NCBI GenBank assembly: GCA_958354085.1
Contig: CATWUX010000060.1
Location: 1 to 12,349, forward strand
Origin: an uncultured Oscillospiraceae bacterium
GTDB taxonomy: Bacteria; Bacillota; Clostridia; Oscillospirales; Acutalibacteraceae
Direction of reading: 5' to 3'
DNA: 12,349 nucleotides
A model generated the notes under the pieces. It worked only from the letters and a program-made list of their open reading frames with translations, did no database searches and was not told where the DNA came from. Below are positions 1 through 5,698 of this stretch, piece by piece. Made by a program: the position numbers and the translations under genes. Each line of letters begins with the position of its first letter. Positions within the stretch are counted from its first letter, which is position 1.

Positions 1-1
1 G

Positions 2-856
2 CTCAAGGTCATTGCGCCGGACGGGCGCATCCACTCCTCGTTTAATCAGACCGAAACCCGCACCGGCCGTATCTCCTCCACCGAGCCGAATTTGCAGAAC
101 ATCCCGGTGCGGCAGGAACTGGGGCGCGAACTGCGGCGGTTTTTCCGTGCGCGCGAGGGCTGGACGTTGTGCGACGCGGACTATTCGCAGATTGAGCTGC
201 GCGTGCTGGCGCATATGGCGGGCGATCCCACGATGATTCAGGCGTTCAACGCCGGCATGGACATCCACCGCATCACCGCTTCGCAGGTATTCGGCGTGCC
301 GGAGGATCTGGTCACGCCGCTTATGCGCTCGCATGCCAAGGCGGTCAACTTCGGCATCGTTTACGGCATCGGGGCACATTCGCTGTCGCAGGACATCCAC
401 GTTTCCTACAGCGAAGCCAAGCATTATATCGAAGAATATCTCGCACATTACGGCGCGGTGGCGGGCTTTATGGAATCCATGATCGCCGCCGCCCGCGAAA
501 CCGGCTATGCTGAAACGCTGTTTCACCGCCGCCGTCCGCTGCCGGAATTGAAGGCGAGCAATGCGGTCACCCGCTCGTTCGGCGAGCGCGTCGCACGCAA
601 TATGCCCATTCAGGGTACCGCCGCCGATATCATCAAAATTGCGATGGTGCGCGTCCATGCGCGCTTGCAGGCGGAAGGCTTGCAGGCACGGCTGATTCTG
701 CAGGTACACGACGAACTGATCGTGGAAACGCCGCTGGAAGAAGCCGAGCGCACATCGGCGATCCTGAAAGAGGAGATGGAAGCGGCCGCGCACATGGCGG
801 TGAAGCTGTCGGTCGATGTCGGACGCGGTGAAACATGGTATCAAGCGAAGGGCTGA
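2..856 (+). CDS. polA: DNA polymerase I, C-terminal polymerase domain (5' end outside window)
   Basis: This is the last 284 residues of a family A DNA polymerase, which fills gaps during repair and removes Okazaki primers in the cytoplasm. The frame is open from base 2 to the TGA at 854-856, so the gene begins left of the window. The visible part holds the whole palm/fingers core. It opens with the thumb/palm sequence HSSFNQTETRTGRISSTEPN. Motif A is DYSQIELR (about 181-204) with the metal-binding Asp. Motif B is RSHAKAVNFGIVYG (about 328-369) with the dNTP-binding Arg/Lys and Tyr. Motif C is QVHDELIVE (about 703-729) with the second catalytic Asp. All catalytic residues are present, so the polymerase looks functional. 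The 5'-nuclease and 3'-exonuclease parts cannot be judged. The next gene starts 32 bases later with no terminator between, so read-through is likely. Confidence 0.97.
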   Translation, partial: LKVIAPDGRIHSSFNQTETRTGRISSTEPNLQNIPVRQELGRELRRFFRAREGWTLCDADYSQIELRVLAHMAGDPTMIQAFNAGMDIHRITASQVFGVPEDLVTPLMRSHAKAVNFGIVYGIGAHSLSQDIHVSYSEAKHYIEEYLAHYGAVAGFMESMIAAARETGYAETLFHRRRPLPELKASNAVTRSFGERVARNMPIQGTAADIIKIAMVRVHARLQAEGLQARLILQVHDELIVETPLEEAERTSAILKEEMEAAAHMAVKLSVDVGRGETWYQAKG

Positions 857-888
857 ACCGGCCATGAACGCAAAAAGGAGACGGGCGT

Positions 889-2016
889 ATGAAGGCACTG
901 ATTTTATCCTGCAACACCGGGCAAGGGCATAACGCCGCCGGGCGGGCGGTCACCGACAATCTCAAGCAGCGCGGCATCGATTGCGAAATGCGGGATGCGC
1001 TCGCCTTTGCCGGTGAAAAGACCTCCCGCATCGCCTCCGGCTGTTATGTCGGCATCACCACGCATTCCCCCCGCACCTTCCGGTTCCTATACGCCGCCGG
1101 CAAACACATCAGCCGCCCCGACAAAAAATCGGTCGTCTACTGGGCCAACGAGCTGTATGCCGACCATATGCGGGACTATATTGTAGAAAACGGCTTTGAT
1201 ACCATCATCATGCCGCACCTGTTTCCGGCGCAGACCTTAACCAGTCTGCGCGATAAAACCGGGCTGAATGTGCGCTGCTATGCCATCGCGACCGACTACA
1301 CCTGTGTCCCGTTCTGGGAAGAGACCGCGATGGATGCCTATTTCATCCCCCACCCGGATTTGACCGAAGAATTTGCCGCCCACGGCATTCCCCGGGAAAA
1401 GCTGGTGCCGTTGGGCATCCCCGTACATTCGCGCTTTTTGAAGCGGCAGGATAAGGCGGCGGCGCGTATCCGGCTCGGTCTGCCGGCGGAGGGCAAGCTG
1501 TTTTTGTTTATGACCGGCAGTATGGGCTTCGGCGATCTGGAAACGCTGCTTGTGCCGTTGCTGCGCCGCTGCACCGGCAATGAACAGGTTCTCGTGCTGG
1601 GCGGCAACAACCGAAAAATGAAAACCCATCTGCGGGAACGCTTTGCGGGCTGTCCGCAGCTACAGATACTGGATTTCACCACCCGCGTGGATGAATACAT
1701 GGACGCGTGCGACCTGCTGTTTACCAAGCCGGGCGGATTGACCAGCACGGAAGCCGCCGTCAAAAACGTGCCGCTCGTGCATACCGCGCCGATCCCCGGC
1801 TGTGAGACCGTCAACGCCGCTTTTTTCTCCCAGCGCGGTCTGTCCCTGACCGATCCCGATCCCGAAGTGCTGATCGCACGCGCATGGGAGCTGGCGCAGG
1901 ACGAGGACGCACAGGCACGTATGCGCGAGCACCAGCGAAACACCATCTTTGCCAGCGCCTGCGACGACATCTGCGATTATATTTTGCAGAAGGCGGAGGT
2001 TGTCTCCGCCCTGTGA
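889..2016 (+). CDS. MGDG-synthase/UgtP-like glycosyltransferase
   Basis: The 375-residue product resembles diacylglycerol glycosyltransferases (MGDG synthase N-domain followed by a GT28-type C-domain), which transfer a sugar from a UDP-sugar to diacylglycerol at the inner membrane face. The N-domain begins with the glycine-rich SCNTGQGHNAAG loop typical of this family, and PHLFPAQ and ATDYTCVPFW follow around residues 107-145. The C-domain holds the nucleotide-sugar site KPGGLTSTEA at residues 280-289. Length fits the family (about 370-400). The ATG at 889 has a good AAGGAG site at about 875-880. It lies between polA and a PlsY-like acyltransferase gene 44 bases downstream, which supports a role in glycerolipid synthesis. 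Donor, acceptor and processivity cannot be told from sequence. Membrane attachment would be peripheral, as no transmembrane segment is seen. Confidence 0.88.
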   Translation: MKALILSCNTGQGHNAAGRAVTDNLKQRGIDCEMRDALAFAGEKTSRIASGCYVGITTHSPRTFRFLYAAGKHISRPDKKSVVYWANELYADHMRDYIVENGFDTIIMPHLFPAQTLTSLRDKTGLNVRCYAIATDYTCVPFWEETAMDAYFIPHPDLTEEFAAHGIPREKLVPLGIPVHSRFLKRQDKAAARIRLGLPAEGKLFLFMTGSMGFGDLETLLVPLLRRCTGNEQVLVLGGNNRKMKTHLRERFAGCPQLQILDFTTRVDEYMDACDLLFTKPGGLTSTEAAVKNVPLVHTAPIPGCETVNAAFFSQRGLSLTDPDPEVLIARAWELAQDEDAQARMREHQRNTIFASACDDICDYILQKAEVVSAL

Positions 2017-2060
2017 ACGCGTGAAATTCTGTTTCCATTCTGTCAGAAGGAGGAAGCTCC

Positions 2061-2726
2061 ATGATCCATCAATATCTGCTCTTTTCCCTGTTCGGCTTTG
2101 TGCTGGGCAGCCTGCTGTTCAGCTTTTGGCTGCCGAAGCTGATCTGCCATGTGGATATTGTCGCGCTCAGCGACGACCATAACCCCGGCACCGCCAACGC
2201 GGTCAAGCACGCAGGTGTGTTCATGGGGATGATCTGTCTGCTGTGCGATCTGCTGAAAGGCGCGCTGCCGGTTTATTTGGCGCTGCGTTACCTTGATGCG
2301 CGCCACATTCTGTTTGCGCTGGTCATGGCGGCGCCGGTGCTGGGCCACGCCTTTTCCCCTTGGGGACGCACACACGGCGGCAAGGCGATCGCCGTCAGCT
2401 TCGGCGTGCTGCTTGGCTTGCTGCCGTTCAGCGGCGCGCTGTGGGGGCTGGTCGGGCTGTTCCTGCTCTTCTCGCTGGTGATCGTGATCAACCCGCACAA
2501 CTGGCGGGTGATGACCGCGTTCATCCTGTTTGGCATCGGCTGTTTACTGCGGTGCGATGTCCGCTCCGTAGCATTCGGCTGCGTTCTGGTCGCGGCAATC
2601 GTATGCGTCAAGCACTATGCCGGCTGCACCGGCGTCCGGCCTACCGTTTCCCTGTTTGGGCATAAAAAGGCCGCTCCCTTTGCGCATCAGGACGAGCAGC
2701 AGGAAGCGGAATTCGACAAAACCTGA
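2061..2726 (+). CDS. PlsY-like glycerol-3-phosphate acyltransferase family membrane protein
   Basis: This 221-residue integral membrane protein matches the PlsY family, which transfers an acyl group from acyl-phosphate to glycerol-3-phosphate to start phospholipid synthesis. Several hydrophobic segments span about residues 4-28, 52-78, 82-100, 110-142 and 150-182. PlsY landmarks are visible: GS at 16-17, a second motif NPGTAN at 41-46, CDLLKGALP at 62-70, and GHAFSPWGRTHGGKAIA at 95-111 with the conserved His, GGK and Ala. The second motif is atypical: canonical PlsY has GSGNxGATN, while here DDHNPGTANA lacks the GSG, so substrate or activity may differ. The 40-residue tail after VKHYAG is polar and basic/acidic. 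An AGGAGG ribosome site precedes ATG 2061. It probably forms an operon with the upstream glycosyltransferase gene (44-base gap). Confidence 0.82.
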   Translation: MIHQYLLFSLFGFVLGSLLFSFWLPKLICHVDIVALSDDHNPGTANAVKHAGVFMGMICLLCDLLKGALPVYLALRYLDARHILFALVMAAPVLGHAFSPWGRTHGGKAIAVSFGVLLGLLPFSGALWGLVGLFLLFSLVIVINPHNWRVMTAFILFGIGCLLRCDVRSVAFGCVLVAAIVCVKHYAGCTGVRPTVSLFGHKKAAPFAHQDEQQEAEFDKT

Positions 2727-2744
2727 TTTTTTCGTTTTTTGCCC

Positions 2745-2773
2745 TTGACAAATGTCTGGAAAAGGATTATCCT
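2745..2773 (+). promoter_or_regulatory. Sigma-A-type promoter of the ilvA T-box transcript
   Basis: A perfect -35 box TTGACA (2745-2750) is followed after 17 bases by TATCCT (2768-2773). It lies just after the upstream stop codon and just ahead of the T-box leader, so transcription would start near 2780. Confidence 0.7.
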
Positions 2774-2777
2774 TACC

Positions 2778-3058
2778 AATAGAGTTCATACATAGAATGC
2801 GTTGACGGGGTCATCGGGCGGAACATCCTTCTTCAGAGAGCTGTCGGCTGCTGTGAGACAGCGTGGGACCCGTACCGGAATCGCCCCTGAGCAGGTTGCC
2901 TAAAGGCGGCGCTGCCGCCGAGTAAGTTCACCCGGTTTCTCCCCGTTACTGGAGAATGCATTGTTGGATGCAGAAAGAGGCCGCTTTCGGGGCGGCAACG
3001 CAGAGTGGTACCGCGGAAGTATAGCTTTCGTCTCTCAGAAAGAGACGAGAGCTTTTTT
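2778..3058 (+). ncRNA. T-box riboswitch (tRNA-sensing leader) upstream of ilvA, probable Ile specifier
   Basis: The leader shows the ordered parts of a T-box, which binds uncharged tRNA and prevents termination. Stem I carries the AGAGAG element at 2835-2840 followed by the CGGCTGCTGTGAGACAG apical region (2845-2861). The descending side ends ATC-GCCCCTGAGC, placing a likely specifier codon ATC (Ile) at 2880-2882. The T-box itself, AGAGTGGTACCGCGG, is at 3002-3016 and can pair with the uncharged tRNA NCCA end in the antiterminator bulge. A terminator follows (annotated separately). An Ile specifier fits control of the first step of isoleucine synthesis. An ACC (Thr) triplet at 2874-2876 is the main alternative reading of the specifier loop. 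Confidence 0.92.
3023..3058 (+). terminator. T-box-controlled intrinsic terminator
   Basis: Arms 3023-3035 and 3041-3053 pair over 13 bp with one G-U, enclosing a CAGAA loop, and a run of six T follows at 3053-3058. It sits directly after the T-box sequence and would form when tRNA is charged. Confidence 0.9.
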
Positions 3059-3104
3059 ATTTTTATACTATCCACTGATTAAAATGTTGAAAAGGGGAAT
3101 TCCA

Positions 3105-4304
3105 ATGCTCACGCTGGACAAAATCTATCACGCATCGTATGTGCTGAAAAAGGTCATCCGTTCCACCGACCTGATCTTCGCACCGAACATCAATCCGGAT
3201 TGTCAGGTCTATCTGAAAACCGAAAACCTGCAGATCACCGGCTCGTTCAAGGTACGCGGCTCCTACTACAAAATCTCGCAGCTGTCGGACGAAGAAAAAT
3301 CCCACGGTGTGATCGCTTGCTCGGCGGGCAACCACGCGCAGGGCGTGGCGCTTGCCGCGACCAAAAACGGCATCTCCTCCCTCATCTGCCTGCCGGACGG
3401 CGCGCCCATCTCGAAGGTAGAGGCAACCAAGCACTACGGTGCGAACGTTGAGCTGGTCCCTGGCGCGTACGACGACGCGTATGAGCGTGCGCTCCAACTC
3501 AAGGAGGAGCGCGGCTACACCTTTATCCATCCGTTCGATGACGAGGACGTCATCGCCGGGCAGGGCACCATCGGTCTGGAACTGCTGGAACAGCTGCCGG
3601 ATCTGGACGCGGTGGTCGTGCCGATCGGCGGCGGCGGTCTGATCTCCGGCGTTGCCTACGCGATCAAATCGCTTAACCCCAACTGCAAGGTCTACGGCGT
3701 ACAGGCCAGCGGCGCTTCCTCCATGTTCAACGCCGTGCATACGCACAAAAAAGAAGCGCTGCCCACCGTCTCCACCATCGCGGACGGCATCGCCGTCAAA
3801 AAGCCGGGCGATCTGACCTACGAGCTGTGCTGCCAATACGTGGACGACATCGTCACGGTCACGGACGACGAAATTTCCACCGCCATCCTCACCCTCATCG
3901 AGCAGCAAAAGCTGATCGCGGAGGGCGCGGGCGCGGTCTCGGTCGCCGCCGTGCTGTTCAACAAGATCCCGGTCGCCGGCAAAAAGGTCGTGTGCCTCGT
4001 CTCCGGCGGCAACATCGACGTCACCATCCTGTCCCGCGTCATCAGCCGCGGCTTGCTCAAGGCCGGCCGTTCTGCGGACATCACCATCGAGCTGTCCGAC
4101 AAGCCCGGCCAGCTCAGCGGCGTATCGAAAATCGTCGCCGATCAGGGCGGTAACGTCGTGTCGGTTTATCACGACCGCGCCGATCTGGATATGGACATCA
4201 ACGCCTGCTATCTGCGGCTGGTGCTGGAAACACGCGACCACGCGCATGTGCAGCAGATTAAGGACGCGCTGACCAGCGCCGGCTATAAGCTGGCAAAGGA
4301 ATAA
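3105..4304 (+). CDS. ilvA: Threonine dehydratase (threonine ammonia-lyase) with ACT domain
   Basis: This PLP enzyme deaminates threonine to 2-oxobutanoate and ammonia, the entry step of isoleucine synthesis. The open frame extends upstream into the T-box, but ATG 3105 is chosen because AAGGGG at about 3092-3096 gives proper spacing and the 399-residue product fits the medium-length family. ATG 3084 is a weaker alternative. The PLP Schiff-base lysine is K49 in TGSFKVRG. SAGNHAQG at 73-80 contacts substrate, and the phosphate-binding GGGG loop is at 175-178. A single ACT-type regulatory domain spans about residues 323-397, ending the protein. Expression is likely controlled by isoleucyl-tRNA charging through the leader, and the ACT domain suggests feedback control as well. 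The stop codon is one base from the stop of the convergent GNAT gene. A catabolic (TdcB-like) role is less likely given the T-box. Confidence 0.95.
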   Translation: MLTLDKIYHASYVLKKVIRSTDLIFAPNINPDCQVYLKTENLQITGSFKVRGSYYKISQLSDEEKSHGVIACSAGNHAQGVALAATKNGISSLICLPDGAPISKVEATKHYGANVELVPGAYDDAYERALQLKEERGYTFIHPFDDEDVIAGQGTIGLELLEQLPDLDAVVVPIGGGGLISGVAYAIKSLNPNCKVYGVQASGASSMFNAVHTHKKEALPTVSTIADGIAVKKPGDLTYELCCQYVDDIVTVTDDEISTAILTLIEQQKLIAEGAGAVSVAAVLFNKIPVAGKKVVCLVSGGNIDVTILSRVISRGLLKAGRSADITIELSDKPGQLSGVSKIVADQGGNVVSVYHDRADLDMDINACYLRLVLETRDHAHVQQIKDALTSAGYKLAKE

Positions 4305-4305
4305 G

Positions 4306-4578
4306 CTAGGCGCGCACATCCGCGGAATCGGGGTGCTGTTCCATCCAGCGCACTGCGTACGAGCACACCGGCTCGGCACGCCGTCCGGTCGCGCGCAGCG
4401 TCTGTACGACCGCTTCCATCAGCTGTCCCGCCACGCCTTGTCCGCGCAGGGATTCGTCCACAAACGTGCGCTCGATGCGCACCGTCGCCGCATCCGCCGC
4501 CGGGAACGTGATCTCAGCGACGATACGGCCATCCGCGTCCGCGGCATAAATTCGATTGGTTTCCACCGTGAAATTCAT
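4306..4578 (-). CDS. Small GNAT-family N-acetyltransferase (COG2388/YjdJ-like)
   Basis: This 90-residue protein belongs to the small GNAT group that uses acetyl-CoA, whose targets are generally unknown. The acetyl-CoA pyrophosphate loop RGQGVAGQL is at residues 45-53. The end of the fold, CSYAVRWMEQHPD at 72-84, matches the family's usual C-terminal CSY...HP signature. Size is normal for this subgroup (about 90-100 residues). The minus-strand ATG at 4576-4578 is preceded by a GGGGG stretch that can act as ribosome site. It is convergent with ilvA and divergent from ridA, leaving only 56 bases for both upstream regions. No link to amino-acid metabolism can be shown beyond position. Confidence 0.82.
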   Translation of the reverse strand: MNFTVETNRIYAADADGRIVAEITFPAADAATVRIERTFVDESLRGQGVAGQLMEAVVQTLRATGRRAEPVCSYAVRWMEQHPDSADVRA

Positions 4579-4634
4579 AAAAAAGCCCCCTATTTCATTT
4601 TAAAGCCAGTGTAACATAAAAAGGAGAGTTTGTC

Positions 4635-5009
4635 ATGCTGAATGTGATTCACACCAACAACGCCCCCGAAGCCATCGGCCCCTATTCGCAGGCCATCGTC
4701 TGCAACGGGATGCTGTTCACCTCCGGCCAGATTGCTCTGAACCCCACCAACGGGCAGGTCGAGGCCGACACGATCGAAGGGCAGACCGAGCAGGTCATGC
4801 GCAATCTCGGTGCGTTGCTGGAGGCCGCCGGCACCGGTTTTGACAAGGTGGTCAAGACCACCTGCTTTTTGCGCGACATGGGCGATTTCGCCGCGTTCAA
4901 CGGCGTTTATGCGCAATATTTCACCGGCAAGCCCGCCCGCTCCTGCGTCGCCGCCAAGCAGCTGCCCAAGGACGTCCTCGTCGAGGTCGAGCTGATTGCC
5001 GAAGTATAA
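4635..5009 (+). CDS. ridA: RidA/YjgF/UK114 family enamine/imine deaminase
   Basis: The 124-residue product is a RidA protein, which hydrolyses reactive 2-aminoacrylate and 2-aminocrotonate released by PLP dehydratases such as IlvA, speeding formation of 2-oxo acids. The family start APEAIGPYSQA (10-20) and the signature PARSCVAAKQLPKDVLVEVE (100-119) are present. R102 corresponds to the substrate-carboxylate Arg (R105 in E. coli RidA), and E117 to the partner Glu (E120). Length is typical and the protein should form a cytoplasmic trimer. AAGGAGAG at about 4619-4626 places the start at ATG 4635. It lies 330 bases from ilvA, separated by the antisense GNAT gene, so it is probably transcribed from its own weak promoter (no clear boxes seen) rather than the T-box. 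Confidence 0.95.
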   Translation: MLNVIHTNNAPEAIGPYSQAIVCNGMLFTSGQIALNPTNGQVEADTIEGQTEQVMRNLGALLEAAGTGFDKVVKTTCFLRDMGDFAAFNGVYAQYFTGKPARSCVAAKQLPKDVLVEVELIAEV

Positions 5010-5028
5010 TCCACCCCGCTTCCCCTCC

Positions 5029-5059
5029 GCCGGAATGCTGTTTGGCATTCCGGCTTTTT
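5029..5059 (+). terminator. Intrinsic terminator of ridA
   Basis: Perfect 10-bp arms GCCGGAATGC (5029-5038) and GCATTCCGGC (5045-5054) with a six-base loop, followed by TTTTT at 5055-5059. Confidence 0.92.
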
Positions 5060-5071
5060 GGTATCTCGCCG

Positions 5072-5099
5072 CCCGTCCTTGCACAGGACGGGTATTTTT
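5072..5099 (+). terminator. Second hairpin with T-tract, probable backup terminator
   Basis: Eight-bp arms CCCGTCCT (5072-5079) and AGGACGGG (5085-5092), then TATTTTT. It lies just past the ridA terminator and ahead of the sigma-factor promoter, insulating the two units. Confidence 0.65.
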
Positions 5100-5118
5100 G
5101 TTATATTTTTAAAAAGGC

Positions 5119-5147
5119 GGAAACTTTTTCCGCCCCGGCAGGCTCTA
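5119..5147 (+). promoter_or_regulatory. Candidate ECF-type promoter of the sigma-factor operon
   Basis: GGAAAC (5119-5124) followed after 17 bases by GCTCTA (5142-5147) resembles the GGAAC...CGTCTA pattern of ECF sigma promoters. This would put the start near 5154, a short leader before GTG 5171. The -35 also lies in an inverted repeat GGCGGAAA/TTTCCGCC (5117-5134). It suggests the sigma factor transcribes its own operon, as is common in the family. The match is by eye only. Confidence 0.45.
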
Positions 5148-5170
5148 TCTTTACAGAGGGGGGATTTCCT

Positions 5171-5686
5171 GTGACGACCGAGCAAGCCTTTACGGCCATC
5201 TATGACAGCACCTTTGCGGATTTGCGGCGTTTTGTCGTGAGCCGCAGCGCATGCGTTGCCGATGTGGCGGACATTCTGCAAAGCACCTACCTCAAGCTGT
5301 ACCGTCAGCTGCAAAAGGGCGCAGCCATCCGCGATCCCAAGGCGTATCTTCTCACCACGGCGCGGCACGAGCTGGGACGCCAGTACAAGCACGCCGCGAA
5401 AAGCCGGCAAAATATACCGGTGTTTTCCGCCGGCGAGGAGGAATCCTTTGAAGCGCTGGAGCTGGATTTTCTCAATGAAGAGATCGACGAGGATCACCTG
5501 CTGGCGGAGGCTGTCTGGTCAGAAATCCGGGCAGCGGATTTTCTGACGGTGCAAATTTTCACCTTGTATTTTCTGTACGATACTCCGTTGAACACCATCG
5601 CGGCGCAACTGGACGTTCCGGAAAGCACCGTGAAAAACCGTTTATACCGTACGCTGAAAAAGCTCCGACAACAATTTTATTGGTAG
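5171..5686 (+). CDS. ECF-type RNA polymerase sigma-70 factor
   Basis: The frame stays open upstream to 5042, but GTG 5171 preceded by GAGGGGGG (about 5156-5163) gives a 171-residue protein of normal ECF size, and the upstream part runs through the terminators. Region 2 spans about residues 1-70 (FTAIYDSTFADLRRFVVSR, then DVADILQSTYLKLYRQL, like the core- and -10-binding helices). After an acidic linker (about 80-118), region 4 spans about 120-170 with the helix-turn-helix NTIAAQLDVPESTVKNRLYRTLKKLR that reads the -35 box. It would redirect RNA polymerase to a small regulon. The next gene starts 12 bases after its stop and encodes a membrane protein with an RsiV-like C-terminus, the usual place for an anti-sigma factor. 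Confidence 0.9.
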   Translation: MTTEQAFTAIYDSTFADLRRFVVSRSACVADVADILQSTYLKLYRQLQKGAAIRDPKAYLLTTARHELGRQYKHAAKSRQNIPVFSAGEEESFEALELDFLNEEIDEDHLLAEAVWSEIRAADFLTVQIFTLYFLYDTPLNTIAAQLDVPESTVKNRLYRTLKKLRQQFYW

Positions 5687-5698
5687 GAGATGAGCCGC

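Noticed and set aside
2961..3104. Upstream extension of ilvA from a TTG
   Set aside because: The extension would translate the T-box antiterminator and terminator. ATG 3105 has the ribosome site and family-matching length.
3063..4379. 438-codon minus-strand frame opposite ilvA
   Set aside because: Shadow of a clearly real PLP enzyme. Its composition is biased and it has no family features.
5042..5170. Upstream extension of the sigma-factor gene
   Set aside because: It runs through two terminators and the promoter. GTG 5171 has a strong ribosome site and fits ECF length.
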